Shown one piece after another: positions 8,807 to 17,227 of a DNA stretch of 56,091 nt. Positions within the stretch are counted from its first letter, which is position 1. Each line of letters opens with the position of its first letter. The notes beneath the pieces are model-generated. The model searched no databases and was not told the DNA's origin. It was given only the letters and a program-made list of their open reading frames with translations. The position numbers and the translations under genes are program-made. The stretch lies in contig CAYQTL010000024.1 of the NCBI GenBank assembly GCA_964420405.1, forward strand, positions 1 through 56,091. Reading direction: 5' to 3'. This DNA comes from CAYQTL01 sp964420405 (GTDB taxonomy: Bacteria > Acidobacteriota > Thermoanaerobaculia > Thermoanaerobaculales > Sulfomarinibacteraceae).

Positions 8807-11395
8807 ATGGCGACGCAGCTGGCGGCGGGGGTGACGCTGGGCAGGTACCGGCTCACGCGCCCGATCTCGGCCGGCGGGATGGGCTCGGTGTGGGCGGCCG
8901 ACGACCTCTCCCTCGAGCGCGAGGTGGCGGTGAAGGCGCTGCCGCGGCTGATGGCCGCCGATCCGTCCGCCGAGCGCCGGTTCGAACGCGAGGCCCGCGC
9001 CCTGGCCCGGCTGCGTCACCCCAACGTGGTGACGGTGTTCGACATCGGCACCGCCGGCGCCGACGACCTCGCGGCGATGCCCTACCTGGTCATGGAGCTG
9101 GTCGAGGGCGAGTCGTTGGACCGGATCGCCGCCCGCGGCCCCCTGGAGCCGCCGCAGGTCGTGGCGATCCTCGAGCAGGTCGCCGCGGCCCTCGCCGCCG
9201 CCCACCAGGCGGGGGTGGTGCACCGGGACCTCAAGCCGTCCAACGTCATGGTCGGGCCCGACGGCCACGTCACGGTGCTCGACTTCGGCCTCGCGCGGTT
9301 CCTGCGGCACAGCGGTCGCAGCATGGAGGAGAGCCTGACGACCCCCGGCATGGTCCTCGGCTCGTGCGCCTACATGGCGCCCGAGCAGGCCCGGGGCGAC
9401 TCCGTCTCGCCGGCCTCGGACGTGTTCGCCGTCGGCTCGGTGGCGTACGAGCTGCTCGCCGGACGGCGGGCGTTCGACGGCGAGACCCCGCTGCAGGTGC
9501 TGCAGGAGGTGGTCCGCTGCGACCCCACCCCGCTGGCCGAGACCGCCCCCGGGGCCCCGCCGGCCCTGTCGAGGATCGTCGAGCGCTGCCTCGCCCCGGA
9601 CCCGGCGCGCCGGTACCCGTCGTGTGCCGAGCTCGCCGACGCGCTGCGCGGGATCCAGCCGTGCGCTCCCGGAGCGGGATCCGCGACCGAAGGCCCTCCG
9701 TCCGGCACGGCGCCGCGCGCTCCGAGCCGCGCCGTCTTCGCGGTCGCCGCCGCCGCGCTCACTCTCGGCGGCGTCGGCGGCTGGCTTGTCGGCGGCCACG
9801 GCCCGGCCCCCCCACCACCGGACACGGTGCTCGAGCTCCCGGCGCCCGCCGGCCGGCTGTCGGGGCTCGCGTGGGATCCCCGCGGCGGCGCCGTGCTCGT
9901 GGTCCACGAAGCGGAGGGGCGGTCGCAGCTGGTGGCGGTGGGCGGCGAAAGCCCCGATCGACGTCCCCTGCTCCGGAGCGGCCCCGGGGAGCGGCTGCGC
10001 TCGCCCGCGGTGTCGCCCGACGGCAGCCGTCTGTTGGTCGAGGTCCGACGACCGGCCAGCCGGACCTCCTTCCTGCGGGTGGTCCCGGTGGCGGGCGGCC
10101 CGCCCGTCGCGGTGGTCGACGACGCCGCCGGCGGATCGTGGCTCGGCGACCGGGAGATCGTGTTTCTCGGCGCGACGGACGGCGTCCCGCGGCGGATCCG
10201 GCTCGGCGAGTCGCGGCCGAGGATCCTCGAGCTGCCCGCGGCGCCCGTCCGGATCGCCGGCGGGCCGGGCGGGCTGCTCGCGGCGGTGGTCCCGGGCTCC
10301 CCGTGGGAGGTGCTGCGCCTCACCGCCGACAGCCCCCGTCCCCGCCGCCGGTACCGCGCCGCGGGCGAGGTCCGGGACGCGGCGTGGAGCGCCGACGGCA
10401 GCACCCTCCTGGCGGTCGACGACGGACGGCTGGTGGAGCTCGCCGGCGACGGCGGGGTCCGGCTGCGGGCGGCGCTGCCGGGCCTGCGCGAGATCGCGCC
10501 CTCACCGGACGGCAGCCGGGTGGCCGGCATCGTCGACGGGACGTGGGCCGAGGTGGTGGCGGTCCGACCGGACGGGGGCGCCCCCGCGGTGGTGTCGGCG
10601 GCCATCCCGCCGGCGGCCGGGCTCGCGGTGGCGAGCGACGGCACCGTCGCGTTCCGCCGGCTGGCGGGGAGCGGAACCCGCTGGTGGCTGCGGCCTCCAG
10701 GAGGTACCGAGGTCCGGATCGGCTGGGGGCAGGGCCGCCTCCTGCGGGTCGCACCCGACGCCGGCGGGGAACGGGTGGCGTGCGTCGTCGAGCCCACCCC
10801 GGGCGCCTTCGAGCTCCGCGTCGTCGACCTCGGCGCCGACACGGTGGCCACCGTCGCGGACCGGGTGTCACCTGCGGCCGCCCCGGCATGGTCTCCGGAC
10901 GGACGCGTCCTGGCCGTGGTCCGCGGGGAGCCGACGGGCGTCTGGGTCGTGGACCTTGCCGACGGCGCCTCCCGCGAGCTGCTCGACGCGCCCGCGACGG
11001 CGGTGGCGTTCGACGGCGAGGGACGCTGGCTGCTCGTGCGGGTCCCTGCATCCACGGCTCAGGCGGCCGCCGGCCTGTGGGCCGTCCCGGTCGGCGCAGA
11101 CGCCTGGCCGCGCCACCTCGGAGACCGTCCCGGAGCGGCGGCCTGGAGCTCGGATGACGGCCGGGTCCGACAGCTGCGAGACGGAGCCGACGGGCCCGAG
11201 CTGTGGGAGACCGCCCTGGACGGGCCGTGGCGACCTGTCGCGACCGCCGCGGGGTGGTGGCCGCCCGGCGCCGTCGCCGACGAGCCCCTCCTCCCCTCGA
11301 TGCCGGGCTCGGGCGCCCTCCTCGTGACGCGCCGGGTCGGAGGCGACCGGCTGGTTCTCACCGCGCGCTCCCCGGGGGACGCTGTGCTAGATTGA
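8807..11395 (+). CDS. Membrane Ser/Thr protein kinase with TolB-like beta-propeller
   Basis: This is a Hanks-type kinase of 862 residues, probably signalling at the inner membrane. The kinase domain spans about residues 12-280: glycine loop ISAGGMGSVW, ATP Lys43 in VAVKAL, catalytic HRDLKPSN (Asp141), DFGLARF (Asp159) and the APE motif in YMAPEQARG. A proline-rich juxtamembrane stretch precedes one transmembrane helix (about 309-329, AVFAVAAAALTLGGVGGWLVG). The remaining 530 residues are repeated WSADGSTLLAV, SPDGSRLLVEV and WSPDGRVLAVV blades, typical of WD40-like/TolB propellers, and should be periplasmic. An in-frame ATG at 8798 is an alternative start. Acidobacteriota carry many such kinases, and the ligand of this one is unknown. 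Confidence 0.93.
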   Translation: MATQLAAGVTLGRYRLTRPISAGGMGSVWAADDLSLEREVAVKALPRLMAADPSAERRFEREARALARLRHPNVVTVFDIGTAGADDLAAMPYLVMELVEGESLDRIAARGPLEPPQVVAILEQVAAALAAAHQAGVVHRDLKPSNVMVGPDGHVTVLDFGLARFLRHSGRSMEESLTTPGMVLGSCAYMAPEQARGDSVSPASDVFAVGSVAYELLAGRRAFDGETPLQVLQEVVRCDPTPLAETAPGAPPALSRIVERCLAPDPARRYPSCAELADALRGIQPCAPGAGSATEGPPSGTAPRAPSRAVFAVAAAALTLGGVGGWLVGGHGPAPPPPDTVLELPAPAGRLSGLAWDPRGGAVLVVHEAEGRSQLVAVGGESPDRRPLLRSGPGERLRSPAVSPDGSRLLVEVRRPASRTSFLRVVPVAGGPPVAVVDDAAGGSWLGDREIVFLGATDGVPRRIRLGESRPRILELPAAPVRIAGGPGGLLAAVVPGSPWEVLRLTADSPRPRRRYRAAGEVRDAAWSADGSTLLAVDDGRLVELAGDGGVRLRAALPGLREIAPSPDGSRVAGIVDGTWAEVVAVRPDGGAPAVVSAAIPPAAGLAVASDGTVAFRRLAGSGTRWWLRPPGGTEVRIGWGQGRLLRVAPDAGGERVACVVEPTPGAFELRVVDLGADTVATVADRVSPAAAPAWSPDGRVLAVVRGEPTGVWVVDLADGASRELLDAPATAVAFDGEGRWLLVRVPASTAQAAAGLWAVPVGADAWPRHLGDRPGAAAWSSDDGRVRQLRDGADGPELWETALDGPWRPVATAAGWWPPGAVADEPLLPSMPGSGALLVTRRVGGDRLVLTARSPGDAVLD

Positions 11396-11439
11396 GAATC
11401 GGGTGCCGCCTGTGGAGGAGGCGCCGAAAGGGGGCCGAG

Positions 11440-11907
11440 ATGCGAGCACGGACGGCGGTCGTCGCGGTGGCGATCACGATGGCGCTGGCGGCAGGTTGGG
11501 CGCTGGCCCAGGATCACACCTACGTCGGCGCGGACAAGTGCAAGATGTGCCACAAGGTCCAGTACAACTCCTGGCTCGAGACCACCCACGCCAAGGCGCT
11601 CGACGCCGCCACGGCGTCGACGGATCCGAAGTTCGAGTCGAGCTGCCTGAGCTGCCACGCCACCGGCGGGGACGAGGCCCTGGGCGGCGTCCAGTGCGAG
11701 GCGTGCCACGGGCCCGGCTCCGACTACAAGAAGATGAGCATCATGAAGGACCGGGAGGCGGCGATCGCCAACGGGCTGGTGATCCCCAGCCAGGCGACGT
11801 GCGACGGCTGCCACAAGGACGACGGCCACTCGATGGCTGTCTCCTACGCCGACAACCTCAACAACCCCAAGGCGATCCACGAGTTCAAGAACCCGCCGTC
11901 GGAGTGA
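11440..11907 (+). CDS. Exported tetrahaem cytochrome c (c554-like)
   Basis: This is a 155-residue periplasmic cytochrome. A signal peptide (hydrophobic from about residue 6 to 22, ending ALA-QDH) precedes four CXXCH haem-attachment motifs: CKMCH (34-38), CLSCH (69-73), CEACH (86-90) and CDGCH (121-125). GVQCEACHGPGSDY is typical of the cytochrome c554/c-prime and doubled-CXXCH families. Electron donor and acceptor cannot be inferred; no reductase is adjacent. The start at ATG 11440 is supported by the signal peptide. The frame also opens further upstream inside the kinase gene, but there it is a shadow. A strong hairpin follows the gene. Confidence 0.9.
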   Translation: MRARTAVVAVAITMALAAGWALAQDHTYVGADKCKMCHKVQYNSWLETTHAKALDAATASTDPKFESSCLSCHATGGDEALGGVQCEACHGPGSDYKKMSIMKDREAAIANGLVIPSQATCDGCHKDDGHSMAVSYADNLNNPKAIHEFKNPPSE

Positions 11908-11933
11908 CGACGGACGCCGAACGGACGCCACGG

Positions 11934-11966
11934 GGGGCGCGGCCGTCGCGGACGGCATCGCGCCCC
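11934..11966 (+). terminator. Hairpin after the cytochrome gene
   Basis: GGGGCGCG-GCCGTC pairs with GACGGC-AT-CGCGCCCC around a GCG loop, a two-part GC stem followed by TTCTGAT. It fits a factor-independent terminator with a poor T-tract. It sits between the cytochrome stop and the MBL hydrolase start. Confidence 0.55.
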
Positions 11967-11981
11967 TTCTGATGTGAGGCC

Positions 11982-12779
11982 ATGTTCCGCACCTCGGTCT
12001 GGGGCCCCGTCACGCGCATCGAGATGGCACGCTCGGTCGCCGGCCGACCGCTGCACACGGTCTCGGCCTACCTGCTCGGCGACACCCTGGTCGACAGCGG
12101 CTGCCCGGCATCCGCCCGCCGGCTGGCGGAGTGGGCGCACGGGCGCGGCGTACGCCGGGTGGTCCACACCCACCACCACGAGGACCACTGCGGCGGCGAC
12201 GCGGCACTGGGCCTGCTCGGGGACGTCGAGATCCTGGCGCCGCCGCGAACGGTGCCGATCCTGGGAGACTTCTACCGCCTGCCGACCTACCGGCGGCTCG
12301 TGTGGGGGCAGCCTCGCAGCGTGGGCTCGATTCCGATGGGCGAGGAGGTCGGGATCGGCGGAACGCCGTTCCGGGTCGTGCCGACGCCCGGCCACGCCGC
12401 CGACCACGTGTGTCTCTTCGACCCCGTCCGGCGGTGGCTCTTCACCGGCGACCTCTTCATCCACCGGCGGGTGCGCTACCTGCGGTCGGTCGAGGACGCG
12501 TGGCGGATGCTGCGGTCGCTGGAGGAGGTCCGCCGGCTCGGACCGAAGGTGCTGCTGTGCTCCCACGCCGGGGTCGTGACGGACGCCGGTGCGGCGCTCG
12601 ACGACCGGATCGCCCACTGGCGGGGCCTCGCCGACGCCGCGCGCCGGCTCGCCGACGGCGGCGCAGGCCCGCGGGCCGTCACCCGCCGCCTGCTCGGCCG
12701 CGAGGGCCCCATGACGTGGATCAGCGTCGGCGACTTCTCCAAGGTGAACCTCGTGCGGTCGCTGCTCGCGAGCCCGTAG
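11982..12779 (+). CDS. MBL-fold metallo-hydrolase
   Basis: This is a 265-residue metallo-beta-lactamase-fold protein. The zinc-binding motif is THHHEDHCGGD at residues 63-73, the classical HXHXDH signature. It is followed by PTPGHAADHVCLFD (third metal His), GDLFIHRRVRYL (bridging Asp) and LLCSHAGV (last His). The spacing suits glyoxalase II-like or general hydrolases. The substrate is unknown and the neighbours give no pathway. The start at ATG 11982 lies just after the cytochrome terminator. Confidence 0.9.
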   Translation: MFRTSVWGPVTRIEMARSVAGRPLHTVSAYLLGDTLVDSGCPASARRLAEWAHGRGVRRVVHTHHHEDHCGGDAALGLLGDVEILAPPRTVPILGDFYRLPTYRRLVWGQPRSVGSIPMGEEVGIGGTPFRVVPTPGHAADHVCLFDPVRRWLFTGDLFIHRRVRYLRSVEDAWRMLRSLEEVRRLGPKVLLCSHAGVVTDAGAALDDRIAHWRGLADAARRLADGGAGPRAVTRRLLGREGPMTWISVGDFSKVNLVRSLLASP

Positions 12780-12929
12780 CGCCGGCGTCGCCAGAAGCCG
12801 GCGTGTCGGGGAGCCGGTGCTCCGGGACGACGGCGGGAGCCGCACCCGTCGCGACGGTGCCCGGGCGACTCCCGCCGGTCCGGCGACGCGACCCTCGCGG
12901 GAAAGGCGTCACGACGGACCGGCGTATGT

Positions 12930-12954
12930 GGCGCCGCCGCCGCACGGCGGCGCC
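12930..12954. terminator. Hairpin between convergent genes
   Basis: GGCGCCGCCG (12930-12939) and CGGCGGCGCC (12945-12954) form a perfect 10-bp stem with a 5-nt loop. It lies directly after the POT gene stop on minus and about 150 bp after the MBL gene on plus, so it may serve both transcripts. No T-tract is seen. Confidence 0.5.
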
Positions 12955-12955
12955 G

Positions 12956-15094
12956 TCACGCGCCGTACTTGGTGATCGCCCGATCCAGCTTCGGCAGCAC
13001 CGCCAGGATGAACAGCGCCACCAGGCCCGCGAGCGCCGCCAGGAGCAGGAAGAACCCGGCGGGCGACATCGAGCCCTGGATCCCCCCGAAGAAGCCCGAC
13101 AGGTTGTTGCCGAAGGCGGTCGCCAGGAACCAGCCGCCCATCGTCAGGCCCACCAGCCGCTTGGGCGTCAGCTTGGTGACCAGTGACAGGCCCATCGGCG
13201 ACAGGCACAGCTCGCCGAGGGTGACGATGGCGTAGAACCCGGCGAGCCACAGGCCCGAGACCTTCAGCGCACCGCCGTCGGAGGCCAGCCCCCCCACCGC
13301 CATCAGCAGCAGCGCCGCGGTCGTCAGCAGCATGCCGTACAGCAGCTTGTGCGCGGTCGGCACCGGCTTGCCCTTCCTCACCCGCATGCCGAAGAACCAC
13401 ACCACCACCGGCGTCAGCAGGATCACGAACAGCGGGTTCCAGGACTGGTAGACCTCGGGGTTGATGACCGGCAGGAACTGGCCCGGCGGCAGCAGGTCCG
13501 GCTCGCGGCCGAAGCGCTCGCGATAGCCGTCATAGATCTGGCGGAACAGCTCGGCGTCGACCACGAAGGTGGCGATCGTCTCGCCCTCGACCTCCCGCAG
13601 GAACACCGCCTGCCCGACCGGCGTCGCGCCGTCGGGGACCTCGACCGTGACCGTCGGCACGCCGTGGCTGTCGACGCCGGTCTCGACGCGGACCACACCG
13701 GGGGCGTAGACCTGCACCGCACGGTCCGACCACGCCTCCGGAACCTCCTCGTCGGGGTCGAACTGCTGCACCTGCACGCCGTTGCCGACGGTGGCGTCGA
13801 GGAAGCTCACCACCTCCTGGTCGAGCCGCTGCTGGCCGTACATCCGGGCGACCGTGCCGGCGTCGAAGTTGGGCAGGGTCGGCACCACCGGCTCCGGTCG
13901 GACCTCGCCGGGATCGATCTCACCGACCGCGTCGGCGGTGGCGGGGGGCGCCTCCACGTCGACCCCCGGCACCTCGACCGACGGCGCCTCGGCCGGAGCC
14001 TCGGCGTACTGCCCGGGCTCGGGCAACGCGAGGAACTCGTCGACCACGAGCAGGCTGCGCGGGTCGGGCCGCGGGACGTCCTCGGCGGCGTTGACGTAGT
14101 AGTTCGGCAACGCCTCCTGCTGGACCTCGGGCAGCACCGTCGTCAGGACCTTGGCCGATCCGTCGGCGGTGCGGTCGGTGGTGTCCCGGGCCCACTGGGT
14201 CATGGCCGAGCCGTTGAGGTGCAGGATCATGAAGAACGCGCCGCCGGCGACGTAGATCGGCAGCAGCGCCAGCAAGCCGGGCTTCTCGTCCTCGCGGGCG
14301 GTCACGCCCATGCGGACGAAGAACACGATCACCGGGATCATGCCGGCCATGAAGCCGCACACCGCCGGCCGCAGCGGAATGGTCGGAGGAAGGTAGGCCT
14401 TGGCCAGGAAGTAGCCCGCCACGCCGACGATGAACGCCGGCAGCAGGATCTTGCCGAACACGGCGCCGAAGCCGGTGTCCTCGGGGTCGCGCTCCGGCGT
14501 GCGGTCGGCACGCTCGAGGGTCTTCCAGAAGATCAGCAGGATCACGACCGAGATCAGGAGGCCGACGCCCGCCGCACGGAAGGTGTACAGCCATCCCCAC
14601 ACGTTGCGCACCATCGGCGCCACGATCAGCGTCGCGCACAGGGCGCCGATGTTGATGCCCATGTAGAAGATGTTGAAGCCCGAGTCGCGTTTCGGGTCGC
14701 CCGGCTCGTACAGGTTGCCGACCATCACCGAGATGTTCGGCTTGAAGAACCCGTTGCCCAGGATCAGCCCGATGAGACCGAGCACGAAGAAGTTGAACCC
14801 CGGGATGCCCATCAGGAACAGGCCCGAGGCCATCAGCAGGCCCCCGACCAGCACCGCCTTGCGGTAGCCGAGGAACCGGTCCGCGATCATCCCGCCGAGG
14901 AACGGGGTGAAGTACACGAAGGCGAGGTACAGCCCGTAGATCTCGTTGCCCTGTGCCGACGGCAGCCCGAGGCCCCCCCGCTCGACGTCGGTGGCGTACA
15001 GCAGCAGGATCCCGACCATGGTGTAGAACGCGAGGCGTTCCCACATCTCGGTGAAGAACAGCGGGAAGAGACCTTTCGGGTGTCCGAGCGCCAT
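12956..15094 (-). CDS. POT-family proton:peptide symporter with large TM7-TM8 insertion
   Basis: This 712-residue inner-membrane transporter takes up di- and tripeptides with protons. Family marks are the ExxER motif in FTEMWERLAFYT (about residues 14-25), AFVYFTPFLGGMIADRFLGYR, the PTR2 signature FYMGINIGAL, and GELCLSPMGLSLV near the end. The family is normally 450-550 residues. Here about 200 extra residues lie between HLNGSAMTQWARD and NPEVYQSWNPLFVILL, rich in Pro, Glu, Asp and Val and without a transmembrane segment, so probably periplasmic. The start is ATG 15094. The gene lies between a terminator-like hairpin and an array of GATCCC hexamers. Confidence 0.92.
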   Translation of the reverse strand: MALGHPKGLFPLFFTEMWERLAFYTMVGILLLYATDVERGGLGLPSAQGNEIYGLYLAFVYFTPFLGGMIADRFLGYRKAVLVGGLLMASGLFLMGIPGFNFFVLGLIGLILGNGFFKPNISVMVGNLYEPGDPKRDSGFNIFYMGINIGALCATLIVAPMVRNVWGWLYTFRAAGVGLLISVVILLIFWKTLERADRTPERDPEDTGFGAVFGKILLPAFIVGVAGYFLAKAYLPPTIPLRPAVCGFMAGMIPVIVFFVRMGVTAREDEKPGLLALLPIYVAGGAFFMILHLNGSAMTQWARDTTDRTADGSAKVLTTVLPEVQQEALPNYYVNAAEDVPRPDPRSLLVVDEFLALPEPGQYAEAPAEAPSVEVPGVDVEAPPATADAVGEIDPGEVRPEPVVPTLPNFDAGTVARMYGQQRLDQEVVSFLDATVGNGVQVQQFDPDEEVPEAWSDRAVQVYAPGVVRVETGVDSHGVPTVTVEVPDGATPVGQAVFLREVEGETIATFVVDAELFRQIYDGYRERFGREPDLLPPGQFLPVINPEVYQSWNPLFVILLTPVVVWFFGMRVRKGKPVPTAHKLLYGMLLTTAALLLMAVGGLASDGGALKVSGLWLAGFYAIVTLGELCLSPMGLSLVTKLTPKRLVGLTMGGWFLATAFGNNLSGFFGGIQGSMSPAGFFLLLAALAGLVALFILAVLPKLDRAITKYGA

Positions 15095-15177
15095 GTGTGT
15101 GCCCCCCTCGTCGCAGGATCGCCCGCGCAGTCCGGGCGATCCTACCAGATCACCGGCTGCGTTCCTGCCACGATGCT

Positions 15178-15243
15178 CCCGATCCCATGCCCGATCCGAT
15201 CCGCGCTCCGACCCCGTTCCCGATCCCGTTCCCGATTCCGATG
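15178..15243. repeat. GATCCC hexamer array, copy 3
   Basis: Degenerate C-rich hexamers on plus (CCCGATCC, CCGTTCCCGATCCC) occupy the spacer between the POT gene and the AsnB gene. The 15095-15379 spacer (285 bp) holds nothing else that I can support. Confidence 0.75.
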
Positions 15244-15379
15244 GTCCCCGTCCCAGTCTGCCGACGACGGCGGCGCGGTCGCAGAGGGCGTCGCCGTCGG
15301 TGGGTGGTGGACGAGGGCGTCGGGACCGCGACCGGGATCGGGTCGGACCGGACGGGCCGCGTCCGGGGCAGGCGGCAGA

Positions 15380-17188
15380 TCAGGCGTAGTCGCGCAGCCA
15401 GCGGTCGAGGACGACGACGGCGAGCAGGCGCTCGCCGAGGTCGGCGGCGCCGGAGCGGTGGCGGTCCCAGGTCCGTCGCAGGACGCCGCGGTCGAGGCCG
15501 TGGTCGGCGAGCACGTCGGAGCCCACCGCCGCCTCGACGGTGCGCGCCAGAGGCCCCCGCAGCCAGCCGCCGAGCGGAATCTCGAACCCGAGCTTGCGCC
15601 GGGCCGGCGCCGGACCGCCGAGGCGCGCGATCGCCTCGCGCAGCACCCGCTTGCCGGCGGTCACCTCCGGCGGCGCCGCGAGCAGGAGCTCGGCGACGCG
15701 GTGGTCGAGCAGCGGCACCCGGACCTCGAGGGAGCACGACATGCTCGCCCGGTCGACCTTGGCGAGCACCCGCTCCGGCAGGAAGGTGACCGCGTCGAGC
15801 AGCCGGTAGCGGCGCCACGGCGGCACCGGCTCCAGTCGCGCGAGCAGCTCGCCGGACCAGGGCGGCTCCACCTCCGACCGGCCCAGCAGCCGCGCGACCT
15901 CGTCGCCAGGCCACACCCCCTGCAGCGCCTGGTAGGCCGACCAGCGCCCGGGCGCCGCCAGCGCCGCCGCGAGCTTGCCGGCCCAGCGGGGACCGCGGGC
16001 CGCCAGCCGCGGCCGCAACGTGCCGGGTAGAGCCAGCAGCGGCTCGATCCGCGGCATCCAACCGAGCCGCGGGTACCCGCCCGTCAGCTCGTCGCCGCCG
16101 TCCCCCGACAGCGCCACCGTCCATCGCCGCCGTGCCGCCCGGGACACCAGCAGGGTCGGCAGCAGCGACGGGTCCGCCAGCGGGTCACCCGCCACCTCCA
16201 CCCAGCGGCCGGTGAGCTCGAGCAGGTCGCCGGGCCGGCACCGCTCGACGAAGGACTCCAGCCCGAGGGCGGCGGCGGTGCGCGCGGCGGCCGCGCTCTC
16301 GTCGGCCGCGCCCTCCGACACCACGGTGAGGACATCGGGCCGCACGCCGGTGGCGGCCGCCGCCGCCACCACCGCCGTCGAGTCGACCCCCGACGACAGG
16401 AAGCATCCCAGCGGCACGTCGGCCACCAGCCGCAGCCGGACCGCGTCGACCAGACCCTCGCAGAGCGCCTCCGCGGCCCCGTCCGCGGCCACCGGCTCGG
16501 CGGACTCCACCCGCCCGACCAGGTCGTACCAGCTCCCCTCCCGCAGCCCGTCGGGCGTCAGCTCGACCCAGCCTCCGGCGGGCACCCGCCGCACCCCGCG
16601 CAGCAGCGTGCGCGGTGCCGGCGAGTAGCCGAGCTGCAGCCAGCGCGCGAGGTCGTCGGGTCCGGCCGACCGTCGCACCGCGGGATGGGCGGCGAGGGCC
16701 GGCAGCTCAGACGCGAACGCGACGCCGCTTCCGGTGCGGGCCCAGAACAGCGGCTTGATCCCGAGCCGGTCGCGCACCAGCAGCAGCCGCCGCTCGTCCG
16801 GCCACCAGACCGCGAAGACGAACATACCGACGCACGGCTGCAGCGCCGTGACGCCGCCGGTCGCCACCAGCCGGAGCAGCACCTCGGTGTCGCCGGTGGT
16901 CCGGAACCGCTCGCCGCGCCGCTCGAGCGCCTCGCGATGGGCAGCGAAGCCGTACAGCTCGCCGTTGAACACCAGCACCGCACCGGACGGATCGGCCATC
17001 GGCTGGTCGGCCCGGGGATCGAGGTCGACGATCCGCAGCCGGGTGTGGCCGAGGACCGCCCCGCCGGCCGGGTCGGCCCAGAGGCCCTCGCCGTCCGGCC
17101 CGCGGTGCGCGAGCCGGGCCATCATCGCGCGGACCGCGGCCGGCGCCACCTCGCCGGAGGGATCGACCCAGCCGCAGATCCCGCACAT
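15380..17188 (-). CDS. asnB: Asparagine synthetase B-type glutamine amidotransferase
   Basis: This class II glutamine-dependent amidotransferase has 602 residues, the usual AsnB length. The N-terminal glutaminase domain begins MCGICG, with catalytic Cys2, then MARLAHRGPDGEGLW and VFNGELYGF. The synthetase domain has the PP-loop LSSGVDSTAVV at about residue 255 and SGDGGDELTGGYPR near 345. The C-terminal segment VPLLDHRVAELLL is conserved in AsnB. Placement beside an O-antigen-ligase-like gene and an SGNH hydrolase suggests use in surface-polysaccharide amidation, as for many AsnB paralogues, rather than asparagine supply; this is inference. It is divergent from the ligase gene with a 39-bp spacer, so the two start sites are practically back to back. 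Confidence 0.93.
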   Translation of the reverse strand: MCGICGWVDPSGEVAPAAVRAMMARLAHRGPDGEGLWADPAGGAVLGHTRLRIVDLDPRADQPMADPSGAVLVFNGELYGFAAHREALERRGERFRTTGDTEVLLRLVATGGVTALQPCVGMFVFAVWWPDERRLLLVRDRLGIKPLFWARTGSGVAFASELPALAAHPAVRRSAGPDDLARWLQLGYSPAPRTLLRGVRRVPAGGWVELTPDGLREGSWYDLVGRVESAEPVAADGAAEALCEGLVDAVRLRLVADVPLGCFLSSGVDSTAVVAAAAATGVRPDVLTVVSEGAADESAAAARTAAALGLESFVERCRPGDLLELTGRWVEVAGDPLADPSLLPTLLVSRAARRRWTVALSGDGGDELTGGYPRLGWMPRIEPLLALPGTLRPRLAARGPRWAGKLAAALAAPGRWSAYQALQGVWPGDEVARLLGRSEVEPPWSGELLARLEPVPPWRRYRLLDAVTFLPERVLAKVDRASMSCSLEVRVPLLDHRVAELLLAAPPEVTAGKRVLREAIARLGGPAPARRKLGFEIPLGGWLRGPLARTVEAAVGSDVLADHGLDRGVLRRTWDRHRSGAADLGERLLAVVVLDRWLRDYA

Positions 17189-17227
17189 GCGGCGAGGGTA
17201 CCGCACCGTCTGCTGTACGATCTCCCC

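Noticed and set aside
13349..16030. An 893-codon open frame on plus
   Set aside because: It is antisense to the POT and AsnB genes; composition (His, Arg, Asp, Gln) is typical of reverse-strand frames in high-GC DNA.
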